DNA from: Microbulbifer sp. YPW16
Lineage (GTDB): Bacteria > Pseudomonadota > Gammaproteobacteria > Pseudomonadales > Cellvibrionaceae
Length of the DNA stretch: 64,000 nt
NCBI RefSeq assembly: GCF_021290385.1
Contig: NZ_CP089928.1
Span: 3,614,001-3,678,000 of the forward strand
Direction: 5' to 3'
The notes beneath the pieces were generated by a model, which saw only the letters and a list, made by a program, of their open reading frames with translations, did no database searches and had not been told where the DNA came from. Positions 34,164 through 44,766 of the stretch are shown piece by piece (position 1 is the first letter of the stretch; each line of letters opens with the position of its first letter). The translations under genes were made by a program, and so were the position numbers.

Positions 34164-36623
34164 ATGACAAGACTGCATCGTTGTACCCACCAGTTTCTTT
34201 TTCCTATCGTCGCCGTTGCCGGCTTCTCCTGTGCCGGCCTGTTCAGTCCTGTCATGGCCAGCGCCGCCGACAAGGTGACTATTGTCCAGCCCGGTGCGCC
34301 GGGTGATGCGGTGCGGGAACTGAGCGCGAAAGAGGCGATCCAGGTTGCCGTCACCGCCTATTCCCCCGACGACGTCCGGTTTATGCAGGACATGATCCCG
34401 CACCATCACCAGGCGCTGCAGATGGCCGAGCTGGTTGCCGAACGCACCAATAACCCGGAAATCGTCGACCTGGCCGGGCGCATCGATGTGTCGCAGGAGG
34501 ACGAAATCAGCTTTATGCAGGAATGGCTGCGGGAACGGGGTGAAACTGTGCCCGACCCGGAACACCACCACGCCATGGCAACCGACCACAAGATGGCCGG
34601 TATGGCCACGCCCGAAGAGATGGCCGAGCTGACAGCTTCCAAAAGCAAGGCATTCGACCGGCTGTTCCTGGAACTGATGATCGCCCACCACGAGGGGGCG
34701 GTGACCATGGTGGAGGAGCTGCAGGACAAAGCCGGCTCTGCCTACGACCCGGTACTGTTCGAATTCACTACAGATATTGTCAATGACCAGTCGGCGGAAG
34801 TGGAGCGCATGGGCAAGCTGCTGGCCGGCCTGTCGGAGGACCCCCGGGCGGGGCTGGCGGCCGGATACGCCGATGCCGGTGAGGCCATCCTGAACCTGAA
34901 GCACGAGGGACGGCTGCCGAAACCGGCCGGTTTCTACGACCCGGACAACGTGGCTGGCCTGCCACCGGAAAAGCCGGAGAAAGAAGGGGGTAAAAAGGCC
35001 GGGGACGAAGAAGACAAAGCCAAGTCCGGCAAGGACAAGGAAGAGCGCTGGCCCTTTATGAGCTTTGCCAACACCGATATCGCTTTCTCCGGCGATATCA
35101 TGGTGGCCGGCAGCTACCACGGCTTCAATATCTACCGGCTGCCGGAGAGCGGCCTGCCGCAACAGGTGAGCTCGGTGGTGTGTCCCGGCGGGCAGGGGGA
35201 TGTATCGGTGGTTGGCGACCTGCTGATCATGTCGGTGGAGCAGAACCGCGGCCGGCTCGATTGCGGCCTGCAGGGGATCAGTGAGGATGTCAGCCCCGAG
35301 CGCTTCCGCGGCCTGCGTATCTTTGATATCAGTGACCTTGAGCGTCCGAAGCAGGTGGGCGCGGTGCAGACCTGTCGCGGTTCACACACCCATTCCGTGG
35401 TATCCGGTCCCGGTGAGGACGGCAGGATCGTGGTCTATAACTCGGGTATTGCCCCGGTACGAGAAGAGGACGAGATGCCGGGCTGTGTCGATGATACCCC
35501 CGGGGACAAGCGCACCGCGCTGTTCCGCATCGATGTCATCGAAATACCTGTGGCCGACCCGTCAAAGTCACGCATAGTCGACAGCCCGGCGGTCTTTGCC
35601 GATCCCGGCTCCGATACGCTGGCGGGTCTGTGGCGGGGTGGCGATCACGGCGACGATACCCAGGAAACCAACCGTACCGACCACTGCCACGATATTACCG
35701 TGTTCCCTGAGCGCAAGATCGCGGCGGGCGCCTGCTCCGGCAATGGAATCCTGTTTGATATCTCCGACCCGCTGCAGCCGAAGCGGATCGATGCGGTGAA
35801 CGACAAGGGGTTTGCCTACTGGCACTCTGCCACCTTCAACAACGATGGCACCAAGGTAATTTTCACTGATGAGTGGGGTGGCGGCTCCCGGCCGCGCTGT
35901 CGCGCATACGACCCACTGGACTGGGGCGCAAACGCCATTTACGACATCGTGGATGGCAAGCTGGAATACCGCAGTCATTACAAGCTGCCCGCCCCCCAGA
36001 GCGAGCAGGAAAACTGTGTGGCCCACAACGGTTCCATTGTGCCGGTGCCCGGGCGCGATATCTTCGTGCAGGCCTGGTACCAGGGCGGTATTTCCCTGAT
36101 GGACTTCACCGACTCTGCCAACCCGGTGGAGATCGCTTATTTTGACCGTGGCCCCATCGACGATGAGGATATCGTGCTGGGCGGCTACTGGTCCGCCTAC
36201 TGGTACAACGGCAGGATCTACGGCACCGAGATCGCCCGCGGCATCGATGTGTTCTCCCTGTTGCCCAGCCAGTACCTGAGCGCCAATGAGGTGGGCGCGG
36301 CCACAGTGGCCGACCAGGATGGCCTGTTCAATCCCCAGCAGCAGTTTCCGGTGGAGTGGCCGGCCCGGCCGGTAGTGGCAAGGGCCTACCTGGACCAGCT
36401 GCAGCGCAGCCAGTCTGTGCCTGACACCATGGCTGCCGACCTGGTGAAGGTACTGGAGAATTCGGAGTCACTGCTGCAGAAGCGGGCCAAGGACAGCAAG
36501 GTTGCGGGCCGGCTGGTGATGCTGGCCTCGCTGGCATCGGTCAATAATGATGATGAGGACGCGGAGAAGAAAACCCGCGCGCTGACGGAGTCCCTGGAGG
36601 GCATTGCCCGGGAGTTGCGCTGA
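34164..36623 (+). CDS. secreted DUF305-LVIVD beta-propeller fusion protein
   Basis: An 819-residue exported protein with a signal peptide ending near VMASAAD. A DUF305 module (about residues 68-222) has MQDMIPHHHQALQMAE and LELMIAHHEGAVTM, the His/Met-rich pairs of this ferritin-like metal-associated family. A lysine/glutamate-rich linker (about 272-294) leads to a large beta-propeller (about 300-696) with repeated strands of the LVIVD type (GDIMVAGSYHGFNIYRL, LRIFDISD, GGISLMDFTDSANPVEIAYF shortened). The last 120 residues are helical. The ATG at 34164 with GGAG upstream is preferred over the frame's first ATG at 34053. A copper or other metal role is suggested by the first domain only. Confidence 0.82.
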   Translation: MTRLHRCTHQFLFPIVAVAGFSCAGLFSPVMASAADKVTIVQPGAPGDAVRELSAKEAIQVAVTAYSPDDVRFMQDMIPHHHQALQMAELVAERTNNPEIVDLAGRIDVSQEDEISFMQEWLRERGETVPDPEHHHAMATDHKMAGMATPEEMAELTASKSKAFDRLFLELMIAHHEGAVTMVEELQDKAGSAYDPVLFEFTTDIVNDQSAEVERMGKLLAGLSEDPRAGLAAGYADAGEAILNLKHEGRLPKPAGFYDPDNVAGLPPEKPEKEGGKKAGDEEDKAKSGKDKEERWPFMSFANTDIAFSGDIMVAGSYHGFNIYRLPESGLPQQVSSVVCPGGQGDVSVVGDLLIMSVEQNRGRLDCGLQGISEDVSPERFRGLRIFDISDLERPKQVGAVQTCRGSHTHSVVSGPGEDGRIVVYNSGIAPVREEDEMPGCVDDTPGDKRTALFRIDVIEIPVADPSKSRIVDSPAVFADPGSDTLAGLWRGGDHGDDTQETNRTDHCHDITVFPERKIAAGACSGNGILFDISDPLQPKRIDAVNDKGFAYWHSATFNNDGTKVIFTDEWGGGSRPRCRAYDPLDWGANAIYDIVDGKLEYRSHYKLPAPQSEQENCVAHNGSIVPVPGRDIFVQAWYQGGISLMDFTDSANPVEIAYFDRGPIDDEDIVLGGYWSAYWYNGRIYGTEIARGIDVFSLLPSQYLSANEVGAATVADQDGLFNPQQQFPVEWPARPVVARAYLDQLQRSQSVPDTMAADLVKVLENSESLLQKRAKDSKVAGRLVMLASLASVNNDDEDAEKKTRALTESLEGIARELR

Positions 36624-36639
36624 CCAGTGTGGTTGTGAA

Positions 36640-36681
36640 TGCGCCGGCACTGGCGGGGCATATCCCGCAAGTGCCGGCGCA
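36640..36681. terminator. long hairpin downstream of the DUF305-LVIVD gene
   Basis: A twelve-base perfect outer stem (36640-36651 with 36670-36681) encloses an inner GCGGG/CCCGC stem. It lies 17 bases after the stop and would fold on either strand. No T run follows on the plus strand. Confidence 0.5.
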
Positions 36682-36684
36682 CCG

Positions 36685-36705
36685 AAAAGGGCCTGGAGCA
36701 GGCCC
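36685..36705 (-). terminator. intrinsic terminator of the DUF4785 gene
   Basis: Read on the minus strand, a six-base stem GGGCCT/AGGCCC with a five-base loop (36689-36705) is followed by TTTT (36688-36685). It lies 24 bases past the stop of the DUF4785 gene. Confidence 0.75.
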
Positions 36706-36729
36706 ATTGAAATCGCAGGCGTGAGCGGG

Positions 36730-37917
36730 TTATTTCAGCTCCCAGCTGCCCTGCATATAACCCAGCACCGACATACGACCCTGGTCCAGGAACTGGACAC
36801 TGCGGACCTGGTAGGGTGCCTGCAGGCCGGAGGCCGCAAGCCGGGCCGTGTCGATGGGTACGGTCATCTCCCGGGCGCCGGCATCCAGCCACTCGGCCTG
36901 GTACGCCAGCATCGCCGGCCGGTACTCGCCATCGCTATCCACTCCGAAAACCAGGGCTCGCGCCTCATAGCGCCCCGCCTCCTGTACGTCCACCGACAGG
37001 GTCAGGCTTTGCGCATCGCTGCCTCCGACCGTGGCACTCGCGGTCTCGGTAAAAATATCTGCTGCGATCACGGCCACGCGTTCCACGGGCTCATTGCGGG
37101 CATTGCGCAGGGTTGAACGCACTTCGATCCGCCACAGCTCACCGGATACCGAGGGGGCATCCACGTTTACCGGCCAGTCCAGGGTATAGCGGTTGCCGGT
37201 ACGCTGCCCGCCACCCAGCTCGTAGCGGTCGCCGCGCGGGGCGATCAGGGTGGCGGAGACCGATTCCAGCGACGCGCTTGCCTGGCCGGCCGCCTTTGCC
37301 TCCAGGGCCAGGGTGCCGGAGCGGCTGAAGCGCTTGCTCGGGGTCTCTACTGCCAGCTCGATATCGCTGCGCTTGTCCAGTACGTAGAGGATGTACTCGG
37401 CGTTCGCACTGGCATTGCCGTTGGCTTTCAGGGTAAATCGGCCGCGTCCCATATCTTCGGGGACCTTCATTACATGGGCACGGCCGTAGAAGCCGGGAAA
37501 CTCCTGCCGCAGGCCCTCGCTTTTACGGTGCAGGGCGATGCTGTCGTCGCTCACCGGGCGGCGCTCGGTGCCATTGGACAGGGTCATGCCGCGCGGAATG
37601 TCGGTGTCTACCACCCGCCTGCCATTGCTGGCACGGTCGAGAGGGGAGACCTGGATCACGGCCTGCTTCCCGTCGACAAAAAATTCCGCACCGCGATTGA
37701 GTTCGGCACCGGTGACCTTGCGGTAAAAGGCGCGGCTCTGCTCCCGGGCACCGCTGTCGGCCAGTTGTTGTTCCTTACCCTGTTCCACCAGCTGGGAGAA
37801 ACTGACCCGCTCGCGGCTGTCATTGAGAATCTGCTGGGCACTTGCCATGGTCGCTACCATCGCGGTGGCAGCCATGGCAAAGAACAGTGGAATTGCTTTG
37901 GTCTGTAGGTTTTTCAT
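36730..37917 (-). CDS. DUF4785-type secreted protein
   Basis: A 395-residue exported protein with a signal peptide (MATMASAQQ cleavage near residue 28). The sequence is rich in beta strands, with a helical N-terminal part (NDSRERVSFSQLVEQGKEQQ shortened) and at least two Ig-like beta domains from about residue 155 onward. I assign it to the DUF4785 group on overall resemblance; the molecular role is unknown. It starts nine bases after the stop of the lipase-like gene, so the two secreted products are made together, and it could assist the folding, secretion or binding of the partner. Confidence 0.68.
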   Translation of the reverse strand: MKNLQTKAIPLFFAMAATAMVATMASAQQILNDSRERVSFSQLVEQGKEQQLADSGAREQSRAFYRKVTGAELNRGAEFFVDGKQAVIQVSPLDRASNGRRVVDTDIPRGMTLSNGTERRPVSDDSIALHRKSEGLRQEFPGFYGRAHVMKVPEDMGRGRFTLKANGNASANAEYILYVLDKRSDIELAVETPSKRFSRSGTLALEAKAAGQASASLESVSATLIAPRGDRYELGGGQRTGNRYTLDWPVNVDAPSVSGELWRIEVRSTLRNARNEPVERVAVIAADIFTETASATVGGSDAQSLTLSVDVQEAGRYEARALVFGVDSDGEYRPAMLAYQAEWLDAGAREMTVPIDTARLAASGLQAPYQVRSVQFLDQGRMSVLGYMQGSWELK

Positions 37918-37926
37918 GGCGGCACC

Positions 37927-38793
37927 TTAAATATCGTTTCTCAGGATTACGTCGAGGTTGAAGCACTTGCGACGGCTCTGGTTGTGGCTCAGCGGCTCGC
38001 CCCCGGCGGTGGCGGAGGTGTCGTAAAACCACAGGCTGCCCGCGGCATTCTGCGAACTGCAATTCAGGAACCCATCGGAGCAGCTGTCCAGCCACTCCTG
38101 GGTGATCTCCAGCCCGACATTTTCCGTGTAGCCGCCACAGTAACTGTCGGGGTCCCACACGGCGCTCTCCACATCGCTGCCGACCACATTCCAGAAACCT
38201 ACCGGGAGGGAGGGTCGACCGGCGGTGCCCAGCAGCCAGGTATCGTTGTAGTAATCCATCCAGCTGGTCTGCTGCATGCGTACCGCGTCGTTCTGGTAAC
38301 CCAGGAGCCAGCCCACCGAGGCCTCGAATACATTGCCGGCCATCACGGCATCGGCCAGTGGTGTGCCGGCACTGGAGGCTGCCAGTACATTTACCCAGCG
38401 GGTACTGTTGATAATGGCGGGGTAGCGGCTGTCCCAGGTGGGGTTGGACAGGATCCAGCGCATCACGTTGCCACCATTGGAGTGGGTGATGACAACCAGG
38501 TCGTCAATGTTCATCGAGGTAATAAAATTGTGGAGTTGCGTCGCCAGGCAGCCGGCGGCGGCGTCATCCCACATGTACTCCTCGAAATCACAGTTTACCA
38601 CCAGCAGGTTGCCGCTACTGGGCAGGCCCTGGCGGATCGATTCCACCATGCCGGATTTCCAGTAATCGTTATAGGCGTCGGACTGGTTGCCGGTGCCATG
38701 CACCAGAGCCACGCCGGTCACTGCGAACGCAGAAAGTGGCGCACAGAGCACTGCAAGCAATACTGCCAGCAATGGAATATTTCTCGTCTTCAT
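37927..38793 (-). CDS. secreted lipase-like alpha/beta hydrolase
   Basis: A 288-residue exported protein with a signal peptide ending near SAFA (residue 24). The oxyanion-hole motif VALVHGTGNQ lies at 28-37 and the nucleophile elbow THSNGGNVMRW has Ser105. Six or more cysteines in the mature protein suggest disulfides and extracellular action. The length and HGTG start resemble triacylglycerol lipase or PHB depolymerase-like enzymes without a binding domain. The catalytic Asp and His cannot be assigned with certainty; His268 in LSHNQSRRKC is a candidate. It leads a two-gene operon with the DUF4785 protein. Confidence 0.78.
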   Translation of the reverse strand: MKTRNIPLLAVLLAVLCAPLSAFAVTGVALVHGTGNQSDAYNDYWKSGMVESIRQGLPSSGNLLVVNCDFEEYMWDDAAAGCLATQLHNFITSMNIDDLVVITHSNGGNVMRWILSNPTWDSRYPAIINSTRWVNVLAASSAGTPLADAVMAGNVFEASVGWLLGYQNDAVRMQQTSWMDYYNDTWLLGTAGRPSLPVGFWNVVGSDVESAVWDPDSYCGGYTENVGLEITQEWLDSCSDGFLNCSSQNAAGSLWFYDTSATAGGEPLSHNQSRRKCFNLDVILRNDI

Positions 38794-39752
38794 CGATGAT
38801 TCACCTTTTTATTGCATTGATTTTTAGCGGTGGAATATGAAGCTGCAGGAGAAACGGAATTGCCTTGTTCGCTTCCTTTCACATTCCGGCGGCAGCGGGC
38901 TTTTATTATTCGGGTATCCGCTGTCCGCCCGGTAAGTCGGGCACGGCATCTCGCCTGAGCCCGATTTCATACTACAGCTGCGCCTGTTGCCGAAAAGGCT
39001 GTTCCGGTTACAGTCACAGGAAATGTTGGATATTTGTGCGCTAGCGCAAAAAATATTTGCATATGGAGGAACCGTCGAAGAGCGGGACTGACGGCTGTGG
39101 CGTATTGTTCATTTTGACTGAATAGTCTGGAATCAAGCGCTGATAAAGTGACTGAAAGGTCGGTACATAATTGTGGATGAGCACCGTCCCTGCCCGGGTT
39201 GCGACCCCGCTTTTTAGCCCCGTGGTCAGAATCCTCCCATCAAATTTTCCAACCGGCTGTTGTCGCTCGCTGGAAAAAGAAGCCTGTGGTGCTGTAGCTT
39301 GAAAAAATATTCAAGAGGGTGATGCTGGTTGTGCTGGACCGCCGCGTTAATAATGCTTGTCGGCGCAAGAGCCGGATTCCGGCTCCTGTTGTGTCGTGAA
39401 GAATCGCCGGTTGTAATGAAGTCGGTGTACCTGCGTTGGAGTGTACCGGCTGTAAAGAAGCTCGCTTGTCCAAGGGGGCAAGCTGCAGATCCAGAGACAA
39501 ACATACTTATCCCATTGTCCTCGCCGGCATGGTGGCGACTTCCGTTACCACGTTGGCGCAAGATAAAGGTGGGAGCAGTCTGGAGATGGAGGAAGAGGGG
39601 GTAGCTACTTCCGGGGAATGACAGTGTTTCCCGGTGTTGTGTGCGGGATACGCAGCCACTGACCCCGCTGGCTGCAGTCACAGGGGGCCCGAACTGCTTT
39701 GTGCCGGTACACGGCCAAACGCCGGCCAGGCCCGGCGCCTATTCTTTTTCTT
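38794..39752. other. 959-base gene-poor region
   Basis: No intact gene is recognised. Short frames on both strands (for example a 151-codon leftward frame at 39226-39681) have random-looking composition. The right third contains a short coding-like relic described separately. The left part, about 38990-39180, is AT-rich compared with the surroundings and may contain promoters. Confidence 0.5.
39436..39621 (+). pseudogene. possible relic of a TonB-dependent receptor N-terminus
   Basis: The 61-codon frame ends in a signal-peptide-like stretch (PIVLAGMVATSVTTLAQDKG) and then GSSLEMEEEGVATSGE before a stop. In intact receptors a leader ending in AQ is followed by something like LEEVVVTA, and the match here is suggestive but degenerate. 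No plug or barrel follows. It may equally be chance; no start with a ribosome binding site is obvious. Confidence 0.25.
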
Positions 39753-40148
39753 CTAGAAGCGGGACAGTTCCTCGCGCAGGTCCTTTTCCAGGTCGGTGGC
39801 TTCCATGACCCACACATCCTTGTCCGGACCCGGGAATACACCCACCTCGATGCCATCCCTGTCCAGTCCCGGTAGCCATTTCTTGAGGAACTGGGGCAGG
39901 GCGATGCCCCGGGGGGTAAGGTCGCTGTCGTCGTCGGCGTAGGCAGCGGCAAAATCCTCACTGGGCCACACCGGCAGGTATTCGAAGCCACCCTGGTCCT
40001 CGGCGTGCAGCTTCAGGAAGTGCTCGTCACTGTTCACCAGGATCCAGACTTCCCGCTCCTCCCCGACCACATCCAGGAAGTAGTCGTAGCGGTCTTCGGT
40101 CTCCAGGCCGAGGATGGCCTCCAGCTCTTCTTTGTTCATACTTTGCAT
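39753..40148 (-). CDS. DUF2750-like small protein
   Basis: A 131-residue acidic cytosolic protein. WILVNSDEHFLKLH near residue 35, EYLPVWPSEDFAAAYADDD near 55, and a final segment ending in VWVMEATDLEKDLREEL resemble the DUF2750 family (Immunity-like small proteins of unknown role). No membrane segment or leader is present. It stands alone and leftward, between the gene-poor region and the molybdenum oxidoreductase operon. An ATG at 40139 is an alternative start. Confidence 0.72.
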   Translation of the reverse strand: MQSMNKEELEAILGLETEDRYDYFLDVVGEEREVWILVNSDEHFLKLHAEDQGGFEYLPVWPSEDFAAAYADDDSDLTPRGIALPQFLKKWLPGLDRDGIEVGVFPGPDKDVWVMEATDLEKDLREELSRF

Positions 40149-40482
40149 CGATTCCGTTTAAAAAAATTCTGCGCCGACTTTTCGGTTGCGCCGGCCAATT
40201 GTTCCTGCAGAGGCGGCCGCTTGCGGGCCTGTCAGTGTTCAATAGCACAGAACCGGTCCGCTGTATTGCCGGGACAGCAAGGCCCGCCATTGAGACATCG
40301 CGATCAGCTGCGCCAGATGCCGCTCATGATGCATCAAATTCATTCCGGTACCTAGTACTGCCGGCCTCCGGTATTTCCCGGCAGCGGCTGAAAGCAATGC
40401 TTGTTTGTGTCGGCCGGGACCATCGGCCCCTTCCCCTTGCACTACCATAAGCTGAAGCCCACAGCCCAGGGAGGGGACCGCA
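40149..40482. other. 334-base divergent intergenic region
   Basis: This holds the promoters of the leftward DUF2750 gene and of the rightward oxidoreductase operon. A leftward frame ending at 40239 contains MHHERHLAQL, which is faintly DinB-like, but no complete gene can be made from it. GGGAGGGG just upstream of 40483 is the ribosome binding site of the oxidoreductase small subunit. Confidence 0.4.
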
Positions 40483-40997
40483 ATGGCAGCAGTTTCGGTA
40501 AACGGACAGGACGTGACACTCAATGCGGATCCCCGCACCACACTGCTGGATACCCTGCGGGAGCAGCCCGGGCTGACCGGTACCAAGAAAGGCTGCGACC
40601 ACGGCCAGTGCGGCGCCTGTACGGTGTTACTGGACGGGCGACGGGTGAATGCCTGCCTGGTCCTGGCAGTGCAGTGTGAGGGCTGCGAGGTGACCACGAT
40701 CGAGGGGTTGGGGCAGGGGGAGCAGCTGCATCCATTGCAGCAGGCCTTTATCCGCCACGATGGTTTCCAGTGTGGTTACTGCACGCCGGGCCAGGTCTGT
40801 TCTGCCTACGCCATGCTGGAGGAAGTCGCCAATGGCGAACCCAGCGACGTTACCGGTGATGGGGAAGTCCGCCTTTGCCCGGCGGAGGTCCGCGAGCGCA
40901 TGAGTGGCAATCTCTGTCGCTGCGGCGCCTACGCCAACATCGTCGATGCCATCCTCGACAGTGCCGGGGAACTGGGGCAGCGCGGGGAGGCGGGCCA

Positions 40998-41001
<4 letters not shown>
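40483..41001 (+). CDS. paoA: [2Fe-2S] subunit of a xanthine dehydrogenase-family aldehyde oxidoreductase
   Basis: A 172-residue iron-sulfur subunit passing electrons from the molybdenum site to FAD. The plant-ferredoxin-like cluster ligands are in GCDHGQCGACTVLLDG with a further Cys in VNAC (residues about 38-60). The second cluster uses CGYCTPGQ near residue 104 and CRCGAY near 148. It resembles E. coli PaoA but lacks the Tat leader of that protein, so the complex should be cytosolic. Its stop overlaps the ATG of the FAD subunit. GGGAGGGG precedes the start. Confidence 0.9.
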
Positions 41002-41989
<988 letters not shown>

Positions 41990-41993
<4 letters not shown>

Positions 41994-44197
41994 TGAATCC
42001 CGCAGCCATCGGCCAGCCATTTGACCGGGTCGACGGTCCCCTCAAGGTAAGTGGCGCGGCCACCTATGCGGCAGAGCACCCGCTCGATCACCAGCCTCTG
42101 GTCGGCTGGATCGTGGAGGCGACCATCCCGGCGGGGCGTATCAAGGCCCTGGAGACCAGCGCGGCGGAAGCCAGTGCGGGCGTGGTGGCAGTCCTCACTC
42201 ACAGGAACAGCCCATCCCAGGTTCCCTTCGGTGAGCCGGATGATGAGGGGCGTTTCACCCAGTCCCGCGCCATGCTGGGCAGCGATCATATCCGCTATCA
42301 CGGTTTCCCCGTGGCGCTCGTCATCGCCGACACACTGGCGAATGCCCGTCACGCCGCCGGGCTGGTGGAAGTCACCTGTGAGCCGGCAGACGCGGTGACC
42401 GCCGCCGGGGAGGAGGCGGACGAGAAACCCGACGAACTCGACGGAGGCTTGGAGGCGGATATCACCCGCGGTGATTTCGAACAGGCCTACAGTAGCGCCG
42501 AGGTCACCCTGGATGTCACCTACAGCACCCCGAACCAGGCCGCCGCCGCCATGGAGCCCCATGCCACCATGGCGGTGTATGACGGCAATGAGCTCTGGGT
42601 GTATACCTCGGTGCAGCTGATCGGCCCCGCAGTGCAGGTGCTGGCCAATACCCTGAAACTCAACCCGGACAGGATCCGCGTGCTCAGCCCCTATATCGGC
42701 GGCGGTTTCGGTTCCAAGCTGGGCCTGCACAATGAGGCCATCCTGGCCTGCCTGGGCGCGATGTACCTGGAGCGACCGGTGAAAGTGGTCCAGCACCGAC
42801 GCCAGGTCTTCCACAATGCGCCGCACCGCGGTAACTCAGTGCAGCGCATTCGCCTGGGGGCGAGCCGCGACGGCAAACTGCAGGCCATCAGCCATGAGAG
42901 CTTTATGCCTACCGCCAGGGGTTACGCCTTTGCCGAGCCCAGTGGCGCGCCGGCCCGCACCACCTACCGCACCGATGCGCTGGTGAGCCGGCACCGGGTG
43001 AAGACTGTCGATATGTCACTGATCGATTCCTGCCGGGCGCCGGGGCACGCCATCGGTTCCCTGGCTTTCGAATCGGCGATCGACGAGATGGCCTATCGCT
43101 GTGGCCAGGACCCGGTGGAGTTTCGCCTGGCCAATATGCCGGAGAAAGATCCCGGCAGCGGCAAGCCCTTCTCCAGCCACGACCTGGCGGAGTGCCTGCG
43201 GGAGGGGGCGGCCAGATTTGGCTGGGGCAAACGCCAGCCACAGGGTGAAGTCCGCGGTCGCCAGCTGGTGGGCTATGGCGTGGCCAGCACCATCCGCATG
43301 AATATCCTGGTGAAGTCGAAAACCAGGATCCGCCTGTCCGCCGACGGCACCCTCACCGCCTGGGCCAACATGACCGATATCGGCACCGGCACCTACACCA
43401 TCCTCACCCAGGTCGCTGCCGACCTGCTGGGCCTGCCGGCAGAGAGGATCGAGATCGAACTGGGGGACAGCGCCTATCCGGCCAGCTGTGGCTCCGGGGG
43501 CTCCTTTGGCGCGGGCAGCTCGGGATCGGCCCTGCGCGACGCCTGCCTGCGCTTGCGGGAAAAACTGGTGGAGATTGCGCGCAAGCAGGAATCCCTTAAG
43601 GATGCGGATTTCGACGGCGCCCTCTTCGAGGGCGGCAAGCTGGTACTTGGTAGCAAGCAAGTATCTCTCACCGAACTGGTCCGCCAGGGCGGGCCCGATT
43701 ATCTGGAGGCCGACGGCAAGGTGGCGCCCGGCGAGGACCGCGGCAAGTACTCCCAGCATTCCTACGGTGCCCAGTTTGCCGAGGTGCATGTCGACCGGGA
43801 CACCGGCGAGGTGCGGGTCCAGCGTCTGCTGGGGGTGTTTTCCGCCGGGCGCATCCTGAACCGCAAGACGGCCCGGTCGCAGTTGCTGGGCGGCATGGTG
43901 TGGGGAGTTTCTTACGCCCTGCTGGAGGAATTGATGCTGGATGAGCGCTACGGTGCCTTTATGAACCGGGATTTCGCGGAATACCACCTGGCGGTCAACC
44001 GTGACATCCCCGAAGTGGAGATCCACTTCCGCGAACAGCCGGACATGCGCTCCAACCCACTGGGCTCCAAGGGTATCGGTGAACTCAGTATCAGCGGTGC
44101 CGGCGCGGCGGTGGCCAATGCCGTCTACCATGCCACCGGCGTGCGCGTGCGGGATTTCCCCATCACCCTGGACAAGCTGCTGGAGCAGCTGCCCTGA
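41990..44197 (+). CDS. paoC: molybdenum cofactor-binding subunit of the aldehyde oxidoreductase
   Basis: A 735-residue catalytic subunit that hydroxylates aldehydes or N-heterocycles using molybdenum-pterin cytosine dinucleotide. The N-terminal (a/b hammerhead) part contains DRVDGPLKVSGAATYAAEHP (about 9-28). Cofactor-binding segments are IGGGFGSKLGLHNE near 237, CRAPGHAIGSLAFESAID near 348, and CGSGGSFGAGSSGSALRDAC near 500 (shortened). The active-site Glu lies in GSKGIGEL near 693. It ends the operon. No XdhC/PaoD-type chaperone gene is adjacent, so cofactor loading must rely on a distant gene. Confidence 0.92.
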
Positions 44198-44253
44198 GTT
44201 GGCCGGGGCCGGGGCGGTAAGAGGGAGGGGGCCAGTGCCGGGCTGGCGGGGCC

Positions 44254-44766
44254 CTAGCTGTTCAGGTCCAGCCGCCGCGCATGCCAGTAGCGGTCCCGCC
44301 AGTAGTAATCGCTCAGCCTGGAAATCTTCACGCCGTGGGAAGTCGAGGCGTGGAAGAACTTGCCATCCTCGATATAGATGCCCACATGCCGGCTCTTGCG
44401 GCCGGTCTTGAAGAACACCAGGTCCCCGGCGCGCAGGTCACTGCGCCGGATAGGTACCCCAATCCGGGCCTGGGTACTGGTGGTCCGTGGCAGCTGCAGG
44501 CCGAGTTGGTCCCGGAAGGTGGTATAAACCAGCCCGGAACAGTCGATGCCCCTCTTGCTCATACCGCCCAGGGCATAGCGGGTGCCTTTCCACTCCCGGT
44601 GCTGGGAATAAATCTTGTCCTTCACATTTCCGGTCTGCCCCGCGGGCTGCTGTCGCGCGCTGGACACTGCCGGCTGGTCCGGGGAGTGACGGTAAGGGGA
44701 GAGGCTACAGCCTGTACTGACGATGGCCAGGAACAGGACGGATATCAGCAGCAGCTTCTTGCTCAT
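44254..44766 (-). CDS. NlpC/P60 family lipoprotein endopeptidase (Spr/MepS-like)
   Basis: A 170-residue outer-membrane lipoprotein that probably cleaves peptidoglycan cross-bridges or stem peptides. The lipobox VSTGC gives a lipidated Cys20. The catalytic Cys is in GIDCSGLVY near residue 75, followed by RHVGIYI near 125 and FFHASTSHGV near 137 with the His residues of the triad. The size and single NlpC/P60 domain match MepS. It is transcribed alone, leftward, convergent with the oxidoreductase operon 56 bases away. Confidence 0.92.
   Translation of the reverse strand: MSKKLLLISVLFLAIVSTGCSLSPYRHSPDQPAVSSARQQPAGQTGNVKDKIYSQHREWKGTRYALGGMSKRGIDCSGLVYTTFRDQLGLQLPRTTSTQARIGVPIRRSDLRAGDLVFFKTGRKSRHVGIYIEDGKFFHASTSHGVKISRLSDYYWRDRYWHARRLDLNS

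Noticed and set aside
40239..40341. Leftward fragment containing MHHERHLAQL, faintly like the C-terminus of a DinB-type protein
   Set aside because: Too short and the upstream part of the frame is antisense to the oxidoreductase small subunit; no intact or decayed gene can be reconstructed.
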